Part shown: positions 47,852 through 57,900 of the stretch, piece after piece
How positions within the stretch are numbered: position 1 is the stretch's first letter
How the letters are laid out: every line of letters begins with the position of its first letter
NCBI RefSeq assembly: GCF_030849025.1
Contig: NZ_CP118224.1
Coordinates: forward strand, 294,001-358,000
Reading direction: 5' to 3'
Source of the DNA: Oceanimonas pelagia
GTDB lineage: Bacteria; Pseudomonadota; Gammaproteobacteria; Enterobacterales; Aeromonadaceae
DNA: 64,000 bases
Notes under the pieces: model-generated
Databases searched by the model: none
Told to the model about the DNA's origin: nothing
What the model saw: only the letters and a program-made list of their open reading frames with translations
Position numbers and translations under genes: made by a program

Positions 47852-50449
47852 GTGCTTGAAGCCTATCGTAAACACGTCGAAGAACGTGCCGCAGAGGGAG
47901 TGGTTGCCAAGCCACTCGATGCAGAGCAAGTTGCCGCCCTGGTTGAATTACTCAAAAACCCGCCCGCTGGCGAAGAAGCCTTCCTTTACGAACTCCTTTC
48001 TACCCGCATTCCCCCTGGTGTTGACGAAGCCGCCTATGTAAAGGCCGGTTTTCTCGCCGCCGTGGCCAAGGGTGAGGTGAGCTCGCCGGTGGTGTCTGCC
48101 GAGCAGGCCACCGAGCTGCTGGGTACCATGCAGGGTGGCTACAACATCGCTCCGCTGATCGAGCTGCTCGACAACAGCGCCCTGGCACCCATCGCCGCCA
48201 AGGCCCTGAGCCACACCCTGCTGATGTTCGACGCCTTTCACGACGTGGCCGAAAAGGCGCAGGCCGGCAATGAATTTGCCAAACAGGTGATGCAGTCCTG
48301 GGCCGACGCCGAATGGTTCCTCGAGCGTCCCAAACTGGCCGAGAAAATCACCCTGACCGTATTCAAGGTGCCGGGCGAAACCAACACCGACGACCTGTCC
48401 CCGGCCCAGGATGCCTGGTCCCGTCCCGACATTCCGCTGCACGCCCAGGCCATGCTGAAGAACGCCCGTCCCGGCATTGAGCCCGACGAAGACGGCGTCA
48501 TCGGTCCGATCAAGGCCATTGAAGCCCTGAAGGAAAAAGGCTTCCCGCTGGCCTACGTGGGCGATGTGGTTGGCACCGGCTCCAGCCGTAAATCCGCCAC
48601 CAACTCCGTGCTCTGGCACATGGGCGACGACATTCCGTTCGTGCCCAACAAGCGCGCCGGCGGCATCTGCATCGGCGGCAAGATCGCCCCCATCTTCTTC
48701 AACACCATGGAAGATGCCGGCGCCCTGCCCATCGAGTGCGACGTGACCAAACTGAACACCGGCGACGTGATCGACATCTACCCCTATGAGGGCAAGATTT
48801 GCCGTCACGGCAGCGACGAGGTGCTGAGCACCTTCAAACTGAAGACCGATGTGCTGCTCGACGAAGTGCGCGCCGGCGGCCGTATTCCGCTGATCATCGG
48901 TCGCGGCCTGACCGACAAGGCCCGCGCCGAGCTGGGCCTGGCGCCCTCCGAGGTGTTCAAGCGTCCGGCCCCGGTGGCCGACTCCGGCAAGGGCTTTACC
49001 CTGGCCCAGAAGATGGTGGGCAAGGCCTGCGGCGTGGCGGGCGTGCGCCCCGGCCAGTATTGCGAGCCCAAGATGACCACCGTCGGCTCTCAGGACACCA
49101 CTGGCCCCATGACCCGGGACGAGCTGAAGGATCTGGCCTGCCTGGGCTTCTCCGCCGATCTGACCATGCAGTCGTTCTGCCACACCGCCGCCTATCCCAA
49201 GCCGGTGGACGTGACCACTCACCACACTCTGCCCGACTTCATCATGAACCGCGGCGGTGTGTCCCTGCGCCCGGGCGACGGCGTGATCCACTCCTGGCTG
49301 AACCGCATGCTGCTGCCCGACACAGTCGGCACCGGCGGTGACTCCCACACCCGTTTCCCCATCGGCATTTCCTTCCCGGCGGGCTCCGGCCTGGTGGCCT
49401 TTGCCGCTGCCACCGGCGTGATGCCGCTGGACATGCCGGAATCCGTGCTGGTGCGTTTCAAGGGCGAAATGCAGCCCGGCATCACCCTGCGGGATCTGGT
49501 GCACGCCATTCCCTACTACGGCATCAAGCACGGCCTGCTGACCGTGGCCAAGGAAGGCAAGATCAACGAATTCTCCGGCCGGGTGCTGGAAATTGAAGGT
49601 CTGCCCCAGCTTAAGGTGGAGCAGGCGTTTGAGCTGGCCGATGCCACCGCCGAGCGCTCCGCCGCCGGTTGTACCATCAAGCTGGACAAAGAGCCGATCA
49701 TCGAATACCTCAACTCCAACATTGTGATGCTGAAGTGGATGATCGCCGAAGGCTATGGCGACAAGCGCACCCTGGAGCGCCGCATCAAGGGCATGGAAGA
49801 GTGGCTGGCCAACCCCGAGCTGCTGGAAGCCGACGCCGACGCCGAATACGCCCACGTGCTGGAAATCGACATGAGCGAGATCAAGGAGCCCATTCTGTGT
49901 GCTCCGAACGATCCCGACGACGCCCGCCTGCTGTCCGAGGTGACCGGCGAGAGCATCGACGAGGTGTTTATCGGCTCCTGCATGACCAACATCGGTCACT
50001 TCCGTGCCGCCGGCAAGCTGCTCGACAAGTACAAGGGTCAGCTGCCCACCCGGCTGTGGGTGGCGCCGCCCACCAAGATGGACAAGGATCAGCTCACCGC
50101 CGAGGGTTACTACGGCATCTTCGGCCGGGTCGGTGCCCGCATCGAGATTCCGGGCTGCTCCCTGTGCATGGGTAACCAGGCACGGGTAGGGGACAACACT
50201 ACCGTGGTGTCCACCTCCACCCGTAACTTCCCCAACCGTCTGGGCAAGGGTGCCAACGTGTATCTGGCGTCGGCCGAGCTGGCCGCCGTGGCCGCCATTC
50301 ACGGCAAGCTGCCCACCGTGGCCGAGTACCTGGAATACGCCCAGGAGCTGAACGCCACCGCCGCCGACACCTATCGTTACCTGAACTTCGACGAGCTGGA
50401 CAGCTACGTGCAGAAGGCCGAGACCGTGATCTTTCAGCAGGCCATCTGA
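47852..50449 (+). CDS. acnB: Aconitate hydratase B
   Basis: AcnB is the main TCA-cycle aconitase (citrate to isocitrate) and, as apo-protein, can bind RNA. The 865-aa product has the N-terminal HEAT-like domain (1-160), the swivel domain placed before the catalytic core (typical of AcnB), and the [4Fe-4S] cysteines in [15 protein letters not shown] and [12 protein letters not shown]. The start is a GTG with AAGAGG upstream. The 214-nt upstream gap has a TAATATACT segment (near 47760) that may be a -10. yacL, the usual neighbour, is about 6 kb away. Confidence 0.97.
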   Translation: MLEAYRKHVEERAAEGVVAKPLDAEQVAALVELLKNPPAGEEAFLYELLSTRIPPGVDEAAYVKAGFLAAVAKGEVSSPVVSAEQATELLGTMQGGYNIAPLIELLDNSALAPIAAKALSHTLLMFDAFHDVAEKAQAGNEFAKQVMQSWADAEWFLERPKLAEKITLTVFKVPGETNTDDLSPAQDAWSRPDIPLHAQAMLKNARPGIEPDEDGVIGPIKAIEALKEKGFPLAYVGDVVGTGSSRKSATNSVLWHMGDDIPFVPNKRAGGICIGGKIAPIFFNTMEDAGALPIECDVTKLNTGDVIDIYPYEGKICRHGSDEVLSTFKLKTDVLLDEVRAGGRIPLIIGRGLTDKARAELGLAPSEVFKRPAPVADSGKGFTLAQKMVGKACGVAGVRPGQYCEPKMTTVGSQDTTGPMTRDELKDLACLGFSADLTMQSFCHTAAYPKPVDVTTHHTLPDFIMNRGGVSLRPGDGVIHSWLNRMLLPDTVGTGGDSHTRFPIGISFPAGSGLVAFAAATGVMPLDMPESVLVRFKGEMQPGITLRDLVHAIPYYGIKHGLLTVAKEGKINEFSGRVLEIEGLPQLKVEQAFELADATAERSAAGCTIKLDKEPIIEYLNSNIVMLKWMIAEGYGDKRTLERRIKGMEEWLANPELLEADADAEYAHVLEIDMSEIKEPILCAPNDPDDARLLSEVTGESIDEVFIGSCMTNIGHFRAAGKLLDKYKGQLPTRLWVAPPTKMDKDQLTAEGYYGIFGRVGARIEIPGCSLCMGNQARVGDNTTVVSTSTRNFPNRLGKGANVYLASAELAAVAAIHGKLPTVAEYLEYAQELNATAADTYRYLNFDELDSYVQKAETVIFQQAI

Positions 50450-50476
50450 GCCGCCGATACCCTAACAACATGAATG

Positions 50477-50505
50477 CAAAAGCCAGCCTCGTGCTGGCTT
50501 TTTTA
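50477..50505 (+). terminator. Terminator after acnB
   Basis: AGCCAGC (50481-50487), loop CTCGT, GCTGGCT, then TTTTTT, with AAA in front. Confidence 0.92.
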
Positions 50506-50601
50506 TTGGCCATTTGCCTGCCCGCCGTTTTCCCTCTTTTGCATCTTTTCCTCAGGTCCTCAGGCAAGCGAATAGTGCACCGCAAAGCCTTGATCTAAAT
50601 C

Positions 50602-50622
50602 AAATAATAAATGAGAATGAGT
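50602..50622 (+). promoter_or_regulatory. Fur-box-like site upstream of the siderophore receptor
   Basis: AAATAATAAATGAGAATGAG resembles Fur operators (A/T-rich with ATGAGAATGA, the complement of TTCTCATT). It lies about 60-80 nt upstream of the receptor start, as expected for iron repression. Confidence 0.65.
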
Positions 50623-50679
50623 CGCTTTTGTTTTTAGTGCTTATTCCATATAAAAATACATACTCACAAGGAGTTGTCA

Positions 50680-52884
50680 GTGCGCCCCTTTATTCGCTCA
50701 ACCGCACTTCCCCCCAGAACCCTGATCGGCTCGGCCGTGAGCCTGGCGGTGGCCAGTCTGGCGGTGCCGGCCCAGGCCCAGGAAGCGGTAACCCGCTTCG
50801 ACACCGTTACCGTCAAGGATGTACGCGAGCCGGCGTACAAAACCGAAGCGTCCGCCTCTGCAAAATATGTAAAGCCCCTGCTGGACACGCCCCAGACGGT
50901 GACCGTGGTGCCGAAAGAGGTAATGGAAGAGCAGCAGGCCCTGAGCCTGCGCCAGGTGCTGTCGAACGTGTCCGGCATTACCTTTGATGCCGGCGAGGGC
51001 GGCGGCGGTTCCGGCGACAAGATCAATATTCGCGGCTTCAGCGCCAATGCCAACATGCAGATCGACGGCCTGCGCGACAGCAGCCAGAACAACCGCACCG
51101 ACACCTTCAATATCGAGCAGGTGGAAGTGCTGAAGGGGCCCAATTCGGTGTTTGGCGGTGCCGGCACCACCGGTGGTGCCATCAATCAGATAAGCAAGAC
51201 CCCCAAACAGCGCGACTTCGCCGAAATCGGCGCCAGCCTGGGCACCGACCACTACCGCCGCATCACCCTGGACGCCAACACCACCCTGGACGATGTGGGT
51301 GTCAACAGTGCCGCCCGCATCAACCTGATGGCCCACGAAAACCAGGTGCCCGGCCGCAACAACATCGACCGGGAGCGCTTCGGCATAGCGCCGTCGGTGA
51401 CCATAGGGCTGAGCGAACAGACGCGGGCTACCCTGAGCTACTTTCACCAGCAGGACGACAACCTGCCCGACTACGGCCTGCCGGCCCGGGACGGCCGAGT
51501 GCTGCCCGGGGTGGATCGGGAGAGCTACTACGGCTGGCGCAACCTGGACGAGGAAAAGATTCAGGCCGATGCCGTGACCCTCAAGCTTGAGCACGCGCTG
51601 AACGACACCGCCCGCATCGAAAACCAGACCCGTTACAGCCGGGTGGACAGAGACACGACAGTGTCTGCTTCTCATGTGGATCTGACCGGGGTGCCGGATG
51701 GGCGGTACCAATCGGCGGGGCCGCAGGGGTTTCGCCGGGAGGCGCAAAACGAGCTGTGGATCAACCAGACCGGCCTGAGCCTTGAATTCGACACCGGCGG
51801 CCTGCGGCATGACATGCTGCTGGGGGGCGAGATTGCTCATGAAACCTATGACCTGACCTCGTCCAACTACAATCTGGGCAAGGGCAGCAGCGCCTATCCC
51901 GCCGACGGCTTTGATCTCTACAACCCGCCCGGTTACTGGGATGGCCCCGTGACTTATACGCCGTTACCCAACCGCAGCACCGACGCCGAGCTGAACACCC
52001 GCGCGCTTTATGTGTTCGATACCATCACTCTTGCCCCGCAGTGGGATCTGAGTCTGGGCCTGCGCCACGACTGGATCTCCGGTGAGCGCACTGCCAGAGA
52101 CAGCGGCAACACCACCACGACCAGCGATCAGGCGTTCAGCGGCCGTGCCGGCATCGTCTACAAACCCGCCGACAACGGCCGGATTTACCTGGCCTACGGC
52201 ACTTCCTTTAACCCGGCGGCGGAAGCGCTGGCCACCTCGGGCAGCGTATCGGGTGAAGATCTCAGGCCCGAGAAAAACGAAACCTGGGAGCTGGGCACCA
52301 AGTGGGAGCTGATGCATGGCCGTCTGGGGCTGGACGGCGCCCTGTTCCGGGTCGACAAGACCAACGCCCGGGAAACCAATGCGCTGGATGAACTGGTGCT
52401 GGCCGGCGAGCAACGGGTGCAGGGCCTGGAGCTGGGCCTGACCGGGGTAGTGACCGAGCAGTGGAAGGTATTTGCCAACTACACCCTGCTCGACAGCGAA
52501 ACCCTGACGTCCGTGGCCGTGCCGCAAGCCGGTGGCCGCGATCCCGAAGGGCAGCCGCTGGGCAATACCCCGCGCAACAGCGCCAACCTGTGGACCACCT
52601 ACGAAATCCTGCCGGGGGTGGAGCTGGGTTATGGCGCCCGCTATGTGGGCTCGCGCCATGTGGCGTCCGATGTGGAGGCCAAGATCGACAGCTACTGGGT
52701 GCACAACGCCATGGCGTCCTATCAGGTGACCGACGCCTTCAGCCTGCAGCTGAACGTTAATAACCTGTTTGACGAAGAGTATGTGGAACGGGTGCGGGGC
52801 CGTCCCGGCACCGATGCCCGCAGCTCCGCCGTTGAGCTGGGCGACGGCCGCTCCGCCGTGCTGTCCGCCAACTACCGGTTCTGA
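50680..52884 (+). CDS. TonB-dependent siderophore receptor (Fiu/PiuA-like)
   Basis: A 734-aa outer-membrane receptor with a signal peptide (about 1-32, ending AQAQ), a plug domain (about 70-180: LLDTPQTVTVVPKEVMEEQ, RQVLSNVSGITF, INIRGF) and a 22-strand barrel ending in NLFDEEYVERV...SANYRF. The GTG at 50680 is the start because AAGGAG ends 6 nt before it; a TTG two codons earlier would touch the site. The following PiuC-type gene and the Fur-like box point to uptake of catechol-type siderophores, as for Fiu and PiuA; the true ligand is unknown. Confidence 0.9.
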   Translation: MRPFIRSTALPPRTLIGSAVSLAVASLAVPAQAQEAVTRFDTVTVKDVREPAYKTEASASAKYVKPLLDTPQTVTVVPKEVMEEQQALSLRQVLSNVSGITFDAGEGGGGSGDKINIRGFSANANMQIDGLRDSSQNNRTDTFNIEQVEVLKGPNSVFGGAGTTGGAINQISKTPKQRDFAEIGASLGTDHYRRITLDANTTLDDVGVNSAARINLMAHENQVPGRNNIDRERFGIAPSVTIGLSEQTRATLSYFHQQDDNLPDYGLPARDGRVLPGVDRESYYGWRNLDEEKIQADAVTLKLEHALNDTARIENQTRYSRVDRDTTVSASHVDLTGVPDGRYQSAGPQGFRREAQNELWINQTGLSLEFDTGGLRHDMLLGGEIAHETYDLTSSNYNLGKGSSAYPADGFDLYNPPGYWDGPVTYTPLPNRSTDAELNTRALYVFDTITLAPQWDLSLGLRHDWISGERTARDSGNTTTTSDQAFSGRAGIVYKPADNGRIYLAYGTSFNPAAEALATSGSVSGEDLRPEKNETWELGTKWELMHGRLGLDGALFRVDKTNARETNALDELVLAGEQRVQGLELGLTGVVTEQWKVFANYTLLDSETLTSVAVPQAGGRDPEGQPLGNTPRNSANLWTTYEILPGVELGYGARYVGSRHVASDVEAKIDSYWVHNAMASYQVTDAFSLQLNVNNLFDEEYVERVRGRPGTDARSSAVELGDGRSAVLSANYRF

Positions 52885-52940
52885 TTTAATGGAGCGCGGG
52901 CCTGCCGTCTGCGCTCCAAGGATCCTGACATTTACACAAA

Positions 52941-52960
52941 AGCCCCTGGTCGGGGCTTTA
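52941..52960 (+). terminator. Weak terminator or attenuator between receptor and piuC
   Basis: AGCCCC and GGGGCT form a 6-bp stem with loop TGGTC, followed by TTATTC. The tail is poor, so partial read-through into piuC is likely. Confidence 0.45.
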
Positions 52961-52989
52961 TTCATTATCACGAAAAAGAGAATTTCATC

Positions 52990-53670
52990 ATGATGCTGCA
53001 TATTCCCGGCGTACTCGGCGCCGAGCAGGTGGCCGAGTGCCGCGAGCGGCTGCTGGCCGCCGACTGGATTGACGGCAATGCCACCGCCGGCTTTCAGTCG
53101 GCCCGGGCCAAGAACAACCTGCAACTGCCCGAAAACAGCGAAACCGCCGATATTATCGGCAAGATGATCACCGAGGCGCTGTCCCGCCATCCGTTGTTTG
53201 TGGCGGCGGCGCTGCCGGAGAAAATCTTTCCGCCGCTGTTCAACTGCTACCAGGGCGGTCAGTCATTCGGCATTCACGTGGACAATGCCATTCGCATGCA
53301 CCCGGCCACGGGCGAGCGCATTCGCACCGATCTCTCCGCCACCCTGTTTTTCTGTGAGCCCGATGAATACGATGGCGGCGAGCTGGTGGTGGAAGACACC
53401 TATGGTGCCCACAGCGTCAAGCTGCCCGCCGGCGACCTGATCCTGTATCCGTCCTCCAGCCTGCACAAGGTGCTGCCGGTGACGCGGGGCGCGCGTATCT
53501 GTTCCTTTTTCTGGATTCAGAGCATGGTACGGGACGACGGCCAGCGCAGCCTGCTGTTTGATCTGGACACCGGCATTCAGAGCCTCAACCAGCAACTGGG
53601 AGCCGGCAGCGAGGCCAGCATTCAGCTTACCGGGGTGTATCACAACCTGCTGCGGCGCTGGGCGCTGTGA
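52990..53670 (+). CDS. piuC: PKHD-type Fe(II)/2-oxoglutarate hydroxylase (PiuC/YbiX)
   Basis: A 226-aa dioxygenase. Iron ligands H96 and D98 (FGIHVDNA) and H159 (SSSLHKV) and the 2-oxoglutarate Arg R169 are in place. The family is always found with Fiu/PiuA-type receptors and is thought to take part in siderophore-iron handling; its substrate is not known. It lies 105 nt behind the receptor gene and is probably co-regulated. It is convergent with xanP, with an inverted heptamer array between the stop codons. Confidence 0.92.
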   Translation: MMLHIPGVLGAEQVAECRERLLAADWIDGNATAGFQSARAKNNLQLPENSETADIIGKMITEALSRHPLFVAAALPEKIFPPLFNCYQGGQSFGIHVDNAIRMHPATGERIRTDLSATLFFCEPDEYDGGELVVEDTYGAHSVKLPAGDLILYPSSSLHKVLPVTRGARICSFFWIQSMVRDDGQRSLLFDLDTGIQSLNQQLGAGSEASIQLTGVYHNLLRRWAL

Positions 53671-53678
53671 TCTTTCTC

Positions 53679-53771
53679 GGGGATTGGGGACTGGGGATTC
53701 GGGACTGGTAAAAAGAAAAAGGGACCGGACACCGGCGTTTGCCAGTCCCCGGTCCCTATTCCCCATTCCCT
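53679..53771. repeat. Inverted heptamer arrays between piuC and xanP
   Basis: Left arm 53679-53706: four 7-bp units GGGGATT, GGGGACT, GGGGATT, CGGGACT. Right arm 53744-53771: AGTCCCC, GGTCCCT, ATTCCCC, ATTCCCT, the complement in the reverse order. Together they fill the whole gap between the convergent genes and could fold into a hairpin of about 28 bp with a 37-nt loop, itself holding an ACCGG/CCGGT pair. Confidence 0.88.
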
Positions 53772-53775
53772 GGTT

Positions 53776-55179
53776 TTACGCCTGCTGCGCTTCGGCGTCA
53801 GCGGCGGCTTCGTCTGCCTCGGACTTGTTCATCGGCATGATGATGTTCATCACAATGGCAGTGATACCGCCGGCGGAAATACCGGAGGCAAACACGTTCT
53901 TGATGATGTCGGGCATGAACTGCAGAATGTCCGGCTTCTGGGAGATGCCCAGGCCCATGCCAAAGGAGATGGCGATAATGAACAGGGCGCGGCGATCCAG
54001 CTTTTCCCGGGACAGAATGCGCACCCCGGCGGCGGCGATGGAGCCGAACATCACCAGGGTAGCGCCACCCAGCACCGGCTCGGGAATGCGTTGCACCAGG
54101 GTGCTGATGGCCGGGAACAGGCCCATGATCACCAGAATGCCGGCCACGAAGAAGCCCACGTGGCGGCTGGCCACGCCGGTCATCTGAATGACGCCGTTGT
54201 TCTGGCTGAAGGTGGACACCGGGAAGGTGTTGAAGATGGACGCCAGCGAGGAGTTCACGCCGTCACCCAGCACGCAGCCCTTGAGGCGCTTCATGTATAC
54301 CGGACCGGATACCGGCTCGCCGGACACTTCCGAGGTGGCGGTGGTGTCACCAATGGCTTCCAGTGAGGTGATCACATACACCAGCACCAGCGGAATGAAC
54401 AGGGAGGCATCAAAGCCCAGACCATACTGCATGGGAATGGGCAGGGCCACCGCCGGCAGGCTCTCGGACAGCGGCGCCAGTTTGCCCATCTGCCAGGCCA
54501 GCAGGGTGCCGGCGACCATGGCCACCAGAATGGAGGACAGGCGCACATAAGGGTTACGGCTGCGGTTCATCAGAATGATGATGCCCAGCACGGTACCGGC
54601 CAGGGCCAGGTTGTCCAGGGAGCCGAACTCACCGGCGGCCATGGCGCTGAAGCCGCCGCCGATGGAGGTGAGCCCCAGCTGGATCAGGGTCAGGCCGATC
54701 AGGGTGACGATAATGCCGCTCACCAGAGGCGAGATGATGCGCCGGGCCAGGTGCAGAAAGCGGGAGATGATCATCTCGGTGGGGGCGGCCAGCAGGGCGG
54801 TGCCGAAAATGGCCGCCAGCATGGCCTCGGTGGTGACGCCGCCGTCCTTCATGGCCAGGCCGCTGGCGATGATGGGACCGAGAAAGTTAAAGCTGGTGCC
54901 CTGAATGGACAGCAGGCCGGTGCCCACGGGACCGAATCGTTTCATCTGAATAAAGGAAGCCACACCGGTAATAAACAGCGACATGCTGATGATGTGTGCG
55001 GTGTCGGCGGCGGGAATGCCCAAGGTCTGGCAGATGATCAGCGGCGGGGTGATCACCGCCACAAACAGCGCCAGCAGGTGCTGAATGGCGGCGAACAGGG
55101 ATTGCATAAAGGGCGGCTTGTCGTGAAGCCGGTACACCAGATCGCTCTGGTGCGAAGATTGCTGCGTGTGGTTAGACAT
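53776..55179 (-). CDS. xanP: XanP, xanthine/H+ symporter (NCS2 family)
   Basis: A 467-aa purine permease with about 14 membrane spans. It closely matches E. coli XanP in LIYRLEDRPP-like ([10 protein letters not shown]), [33 protein letters not shown] and the NCS2 motif [18 protein letters not shown]. It imports xanthine for salvage. The ATG at 55177-55179 with GGAAAG upstream is used; residues upstream do not match the family. Its 5' gap (55180-55456, shared with a divergent gene) is A+T-rich but shows no regulator site that I can name. Confidence 0.93.
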   Translation of the reverse strand: MSNHTQQSSHQSDLVYRLHDKPPFMQSLFAAIQHLLALFVAVITPPLIICQTLGIPAADTAHIISMSLFITGVASFIQMKRFGPVGTGLLSIQGTSFNFLGPIIASGLAMKDGGVTTEAMLAAIFGTALLAAPTEMIISRFLHLARRIISPLVSGIIVTLIGLTLIQLGLTSIGGGFSAMAAGEFGSLDNLALAGTVLGIIILMNRSRNPYVRLSSILVAMVAGTLLAWQMGKLAPLSESLPAVALPIPMQYGLGFDASLFIPLVLVYVITSLEAIGDTTATSEVSGEPVSGPVYMKRLKGCVLGDGVNSSLASIFNTFPVSTFSQNNGVIQMTGVASRHVGFFVAGILVIMGLFPAISTLVQRIPEPVLGGATLVMFGSIAAAGVRILSREKLDRRALFIIAISFGMGLGISQKPDILQFMPDIIKNVFASGISAGGITAIVMNIIMPMNKSEADEAAADAEAQQA

Positions 55180-55456
55180 ATTCTTTCCGGTGTGTGTTGC
55201 TACGGGTGTTGTCGTTGTTATGGTTATGCTGGGCGAGCCGGCGCGAAACCGGGCTGCCGAAGGGCGCATAGGATACTGGATATGGGGCTGAACGACCAGT
55301 AATTGGATGCAATAATGGTGTAAAATGTGTTCATTTTGTGTTTAAAAAATCTTCACCTGACCGAAAAATCAATCCATCAAGACAAAATGGAACTGAGACT
55401 GACTTTCTTTTAGAATTGCATCACTTTTGATGTTTGCACGGAATCGTCACGCCTCC

Positions 55457-56485
55457 ATGGAACCTTCTTCGGCACTGACCGATGTTCTTTACAGTCAGCT
55501 CTGGCTGCCACTCTGGCACCGTTTTGCCGGTTTGTTCGATCTGAACGGTCGCCTGGGAGTGGCGTTTCTGGCCATCTCCCTGGCGGTGGCCTATGTGCTG
55601 TACCGCCGGCAGAACGATGGCCGCTACCGCCACTTCGGGCATTTTCTGGGCGGGCGGCGCGTGTGGCTGCACCGCTCCGCCATTATCGACTACCAGTACT
55701 ACTTTCTGCGGGTGCTGCTGCATGCGGCCCTGGTGGTGCCGGTGCTGGCCTGGCTGGATCCTTATCTGCTGCGCTCGGGGGATGTCACCGCCCGGCTCAC
55801 CGAATGGTGGGGGGAGCGTCCCTGGCAGGGGGAGAGCACCGGCCTGATGCTGGCCTATGGTCTGGGCGCCTTTCTGGTGTCGGACTTTGTACACTACTGG
55901 GTGCACCGGGCCTTTCATGGCCGCTGGCTGTGGGAGTTTCACAAGGTGCATCACTCCGCTACCGTGATGGTACCGCCCACCGCCAGCCGCATTCACATTG
56001 TGGAGAAATTTATCGAGAAGCTGTGCAAGGGCACGGCGCTGGCGCTGTTCGCCGGGGTATTTTTCTATTTCAGCGGCGGCAAGGTGAGCAAGTTCACCCT
56101 GTTCGGGGTGAGTTACATGGTGCTGCTGTTCAATTCGCTGGCGGCCAACCTGCGTCACAGTCATGTGTGGCTGTCGTTCGGCCCGGTGATCGAGCATGTG
56201 ATCAACAGCCCGGCCCAGCATCAGATCCACCACAGCAGGGACCCGAAGCATTTCAGCCTGAACTTCGGCACTAACCTGTCTGTCTGGGACTGGATGTTCG
56301 GCACCCTGTATGTGACCACCCCCACCCCCGAGCCGCTGGAATTCGGCGTGGGGGAGAAGGACAACCTGCGGTACCAGCGCATGAGCACCCTGATCCTGCG
56401 TCCCTTCTGGGTAACCGGCGGCAAGCTGTGGCGGGCCCTGGTCGGGCACCCCCTTGTGAGCCAGGTCGGGCGGCGGCTAGAATAG
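55457..56485 (+). CDS. Sterol desaturase / fatty acid hydroxylase family protein
   Basis: A 342-aa membrane di-iron enzyme. The histidine clusters HYWVHRAFH, HKVHHS and HQIHHSRDPKH are those of the ERG3/FA_hydroxylase family, with about five membrane helices around them. The substrate in bacteria is mostly unknown (lipid or carotenoid-like). The start is uncertain: ATG 55457 was preferred, but ATG 55430 would add nine residues. yacL follows after 24 nt, perhaps in one transcript. Confidence 0.85.
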   Translation: MEPSSALTDVLYSQLWLPLWHRFAGLFDLNGRLGVAFLAISLAVAYVLYRRQNDGRYRHFGHFLGGRRVWLHRSAIIDYQYYFLRVLLHAALVVPVLAWLDPYLLRSGDVTARLTEWWGERPWQGESTGLMLAYGLGAFLVSDFVHYWVHRAFHGRWLWEFHKVHHSATVMVPPTASRIHIVEKFIEKLCKGTALALFAGVFFYFSGGKVSKFTLFGVSYMVLLFNSLAANLRHSHVWLSFGPVIEHVINSPAQHQIHHSRDPKHFSLNFGTNLSVWDWMFGTLYVTTPTPEPLEFGVGEKDNLRYQRMSTLILRPFWVTGGKLWRALVGHPLVSQVGRRLE

Positions 56486-56509
56486 CGCCTTTTCGCCGGG
56501 AGTACGGCC

Positions 56510-56869
56510 ATGGAATTTGATTTTCTGCGTGATCTGGACGGTCGCTGCCGGGCCCGCTGCGACATGGGGCATGAGGCCTTTGGCCAGTGGCTGACCGACG
56601 AGGTGGATGCCGCCGAGGCGGATGCCTTGCTGGCGGCCATTGCCGGGCTGGATGAGCGTGAGCGGGAAGAGTTCCGCAAGGAATACGCCGAGTTCACCCT
56701 GGCCCTGGGTGACGGCGAGGCCGAGCTTATCGGCCATGGCCTGGCCTTTGACAGTGGCGACCTGGAAGAGGGCATGAGCTATTACGACGATGCCCACTAT
56801 GCCGGCTGCGGCCTGGACGATCTGGCCCGGCTGCTCACCCAGTGGCGGGAGTTTCTGACCGGCCGGTGA
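56510..56869 (+). CDS. yacL: YacL, UPF0231 family protein
   Basis: A 119-aa protein that matches YacL along its length: MxxEFLRDLDG at the start (here MEFDFLRDLDG), MGHEAFGQWL, the central EYAEFTLALGDGEAEL and EEGMSYYDD. Its function is unknown. In E. coli the gene follows acnB; here it stands about 6 kb from acnB, behind the sterol-desaturase-family gene. Its TGA stop is the first TGA of a GTGAGGG array. Confidence 0.9.
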   Translation: MEFDFLRDLDGRCRARCDMGHEAFGQWLTDEVDAAEADALLAAIAGLDEREREEFRKEYAEFTLALGDGEAELIGHGLAFDSGDLEEGMSYYDDAHYAGCGLDDLARLLTQWREFLTGR

Positions 56870-56945
56870 GGGGTGAGGAGTGAGGAGAGGGGTCTGACTC
56901 CAGGCTCAGTGTTTTTCTCCTCACGCCTCACCCTTTACGCCTCAC
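56866..56945. repeat. Inverted GTGAGG arrays between yacL and arfB
   Basis: Left arm 56866-56886 (GTGAGGG, GTGAGGA, GTGAGGA) and right arm 56917-56945 (CTCCTCACGCCTCAC and CTTTACGCCTCAC) are roughly complementary. The first unit contains the yacL stop codon. The genes are convergent. Confidence 0.85.
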
Positions 56946-56955
56946 AGGCGACAGC

Positions 56956-57372
56956 CTAGAACTTCACCTTCCCTCTTGTACTTTTGATCTTGCCCCTGTG
57001 GGTCTTGCTGTCGGTGCGTTTGGCCTTGGCCGCCTTGCTGGGTTTGGTGGGGCGGCGCACCTTGACCGGCTTGCCGGCCTGTTGCAGCAGGGCCACCAGC
57101 GCGGCTTTCGCCGCCTCCTTGTTCATCAGCTGACTACGTTCACTTTCCACCCTGATTAATATCCAGCCACTGGCCAGCACCCGGTGATCCCGCATGTTCG
57201 CCAGCGCTTCCTTGTACACCGCGGGCAGACTGGGGCTGCCCGCATAGTCAAAGCGCAGCTGCACCGCCGAGTCGGTCTTGTTGACGTGCTGGCCGCCCGG
57301 GCCGCCGGCCCGCATGGTGATGAACTCCAGCTCCTGCTCCGGAATGTGCACCCGGGCCGATACTTCCAGCAT
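56956..57372 (-). CDS. arfB: ArfB, alternative ribosome-rescue factor
   Basis: ArfB (YaeJ) releases ribosomes stalled at mRNA ends by hydrolysing peptidyl-tRNA. The 138-aa product has the catalytic GGQ at residues 26-28 (AGGPGGQHVNKT), the RF-1 domain, and the basic C-terminal tail (last 40 residues, mostly K and R) that enters the empty mRNA channel. Its 5' gap to glnK contains an NtrC-like site and the glnK promoter. Confidence 0.94.
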   Translation of the reverse strand: MLEVSARVHIPEQELEFITMRAGGPGGQHVNKTDSAVQLRFDYAGSPSLPAVYKEALANMRDHRVLASGWILIRVESERSQLMNKEAAKAALVALLQQAGKPVKVRRPTKPSKAAKAKRTDSKTHRGKIKSTRGKVKF

Positions 57373-57384
57373 GATATTTTCCTT

Positions 57385-57401
57385 TGCACTCTTTTGGTGC
57401 T
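57385..57401 (+). promoter_or_regulatory. NtrC-binding-like enhancer site
   Basis: TGCACTCTTTTGGTGCT matches the NtrC consensus TGCACY-N5-GGTGCA with one mismatch. It lies about 110 nt upstream of the sigma-54 promoter. A half-site TGCACC follows at 57416-57421. Confidence 0.75.
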
Positions 57402-57493
57402 TGCCGCCTTTTCATTGCACCAGCATAACATTTTGCTCCTGTCCTCATCCATGCGCCTATTTGTAAGTTGCTGAATATATTGGAATAAAAAAC

Positions 57494-57509
57494 TGGCACG
57501 AAGCTTGTA
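57494..57509 (+). promoter_or_regulatory. Sigma-54 promoter of glnK-amtB
   Basis: TGGCACGAAGCTTGTA fits the -24/-12 consensus TGGCAC-N5-TTGC(A/T), with T in place of C in the -12 element. Start of transcription is expected near 57521, 28 nt before glnK. Confidence 0.8.
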
Positions 57510-57521
57510 ATAACAGGATGA

Positions 57522-57887
<366 letters not shown>

Positions 57888-57900
57888 GGGAGACACTGTC

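Noticed and set aside
47948-50302. Long minus-strand open frame opposite acnB
   Set aside because: Antisense shadow of a GC-rich gene; the product is His/Gly/Val-rich without motifs, and AcnB on the other strand is full length.
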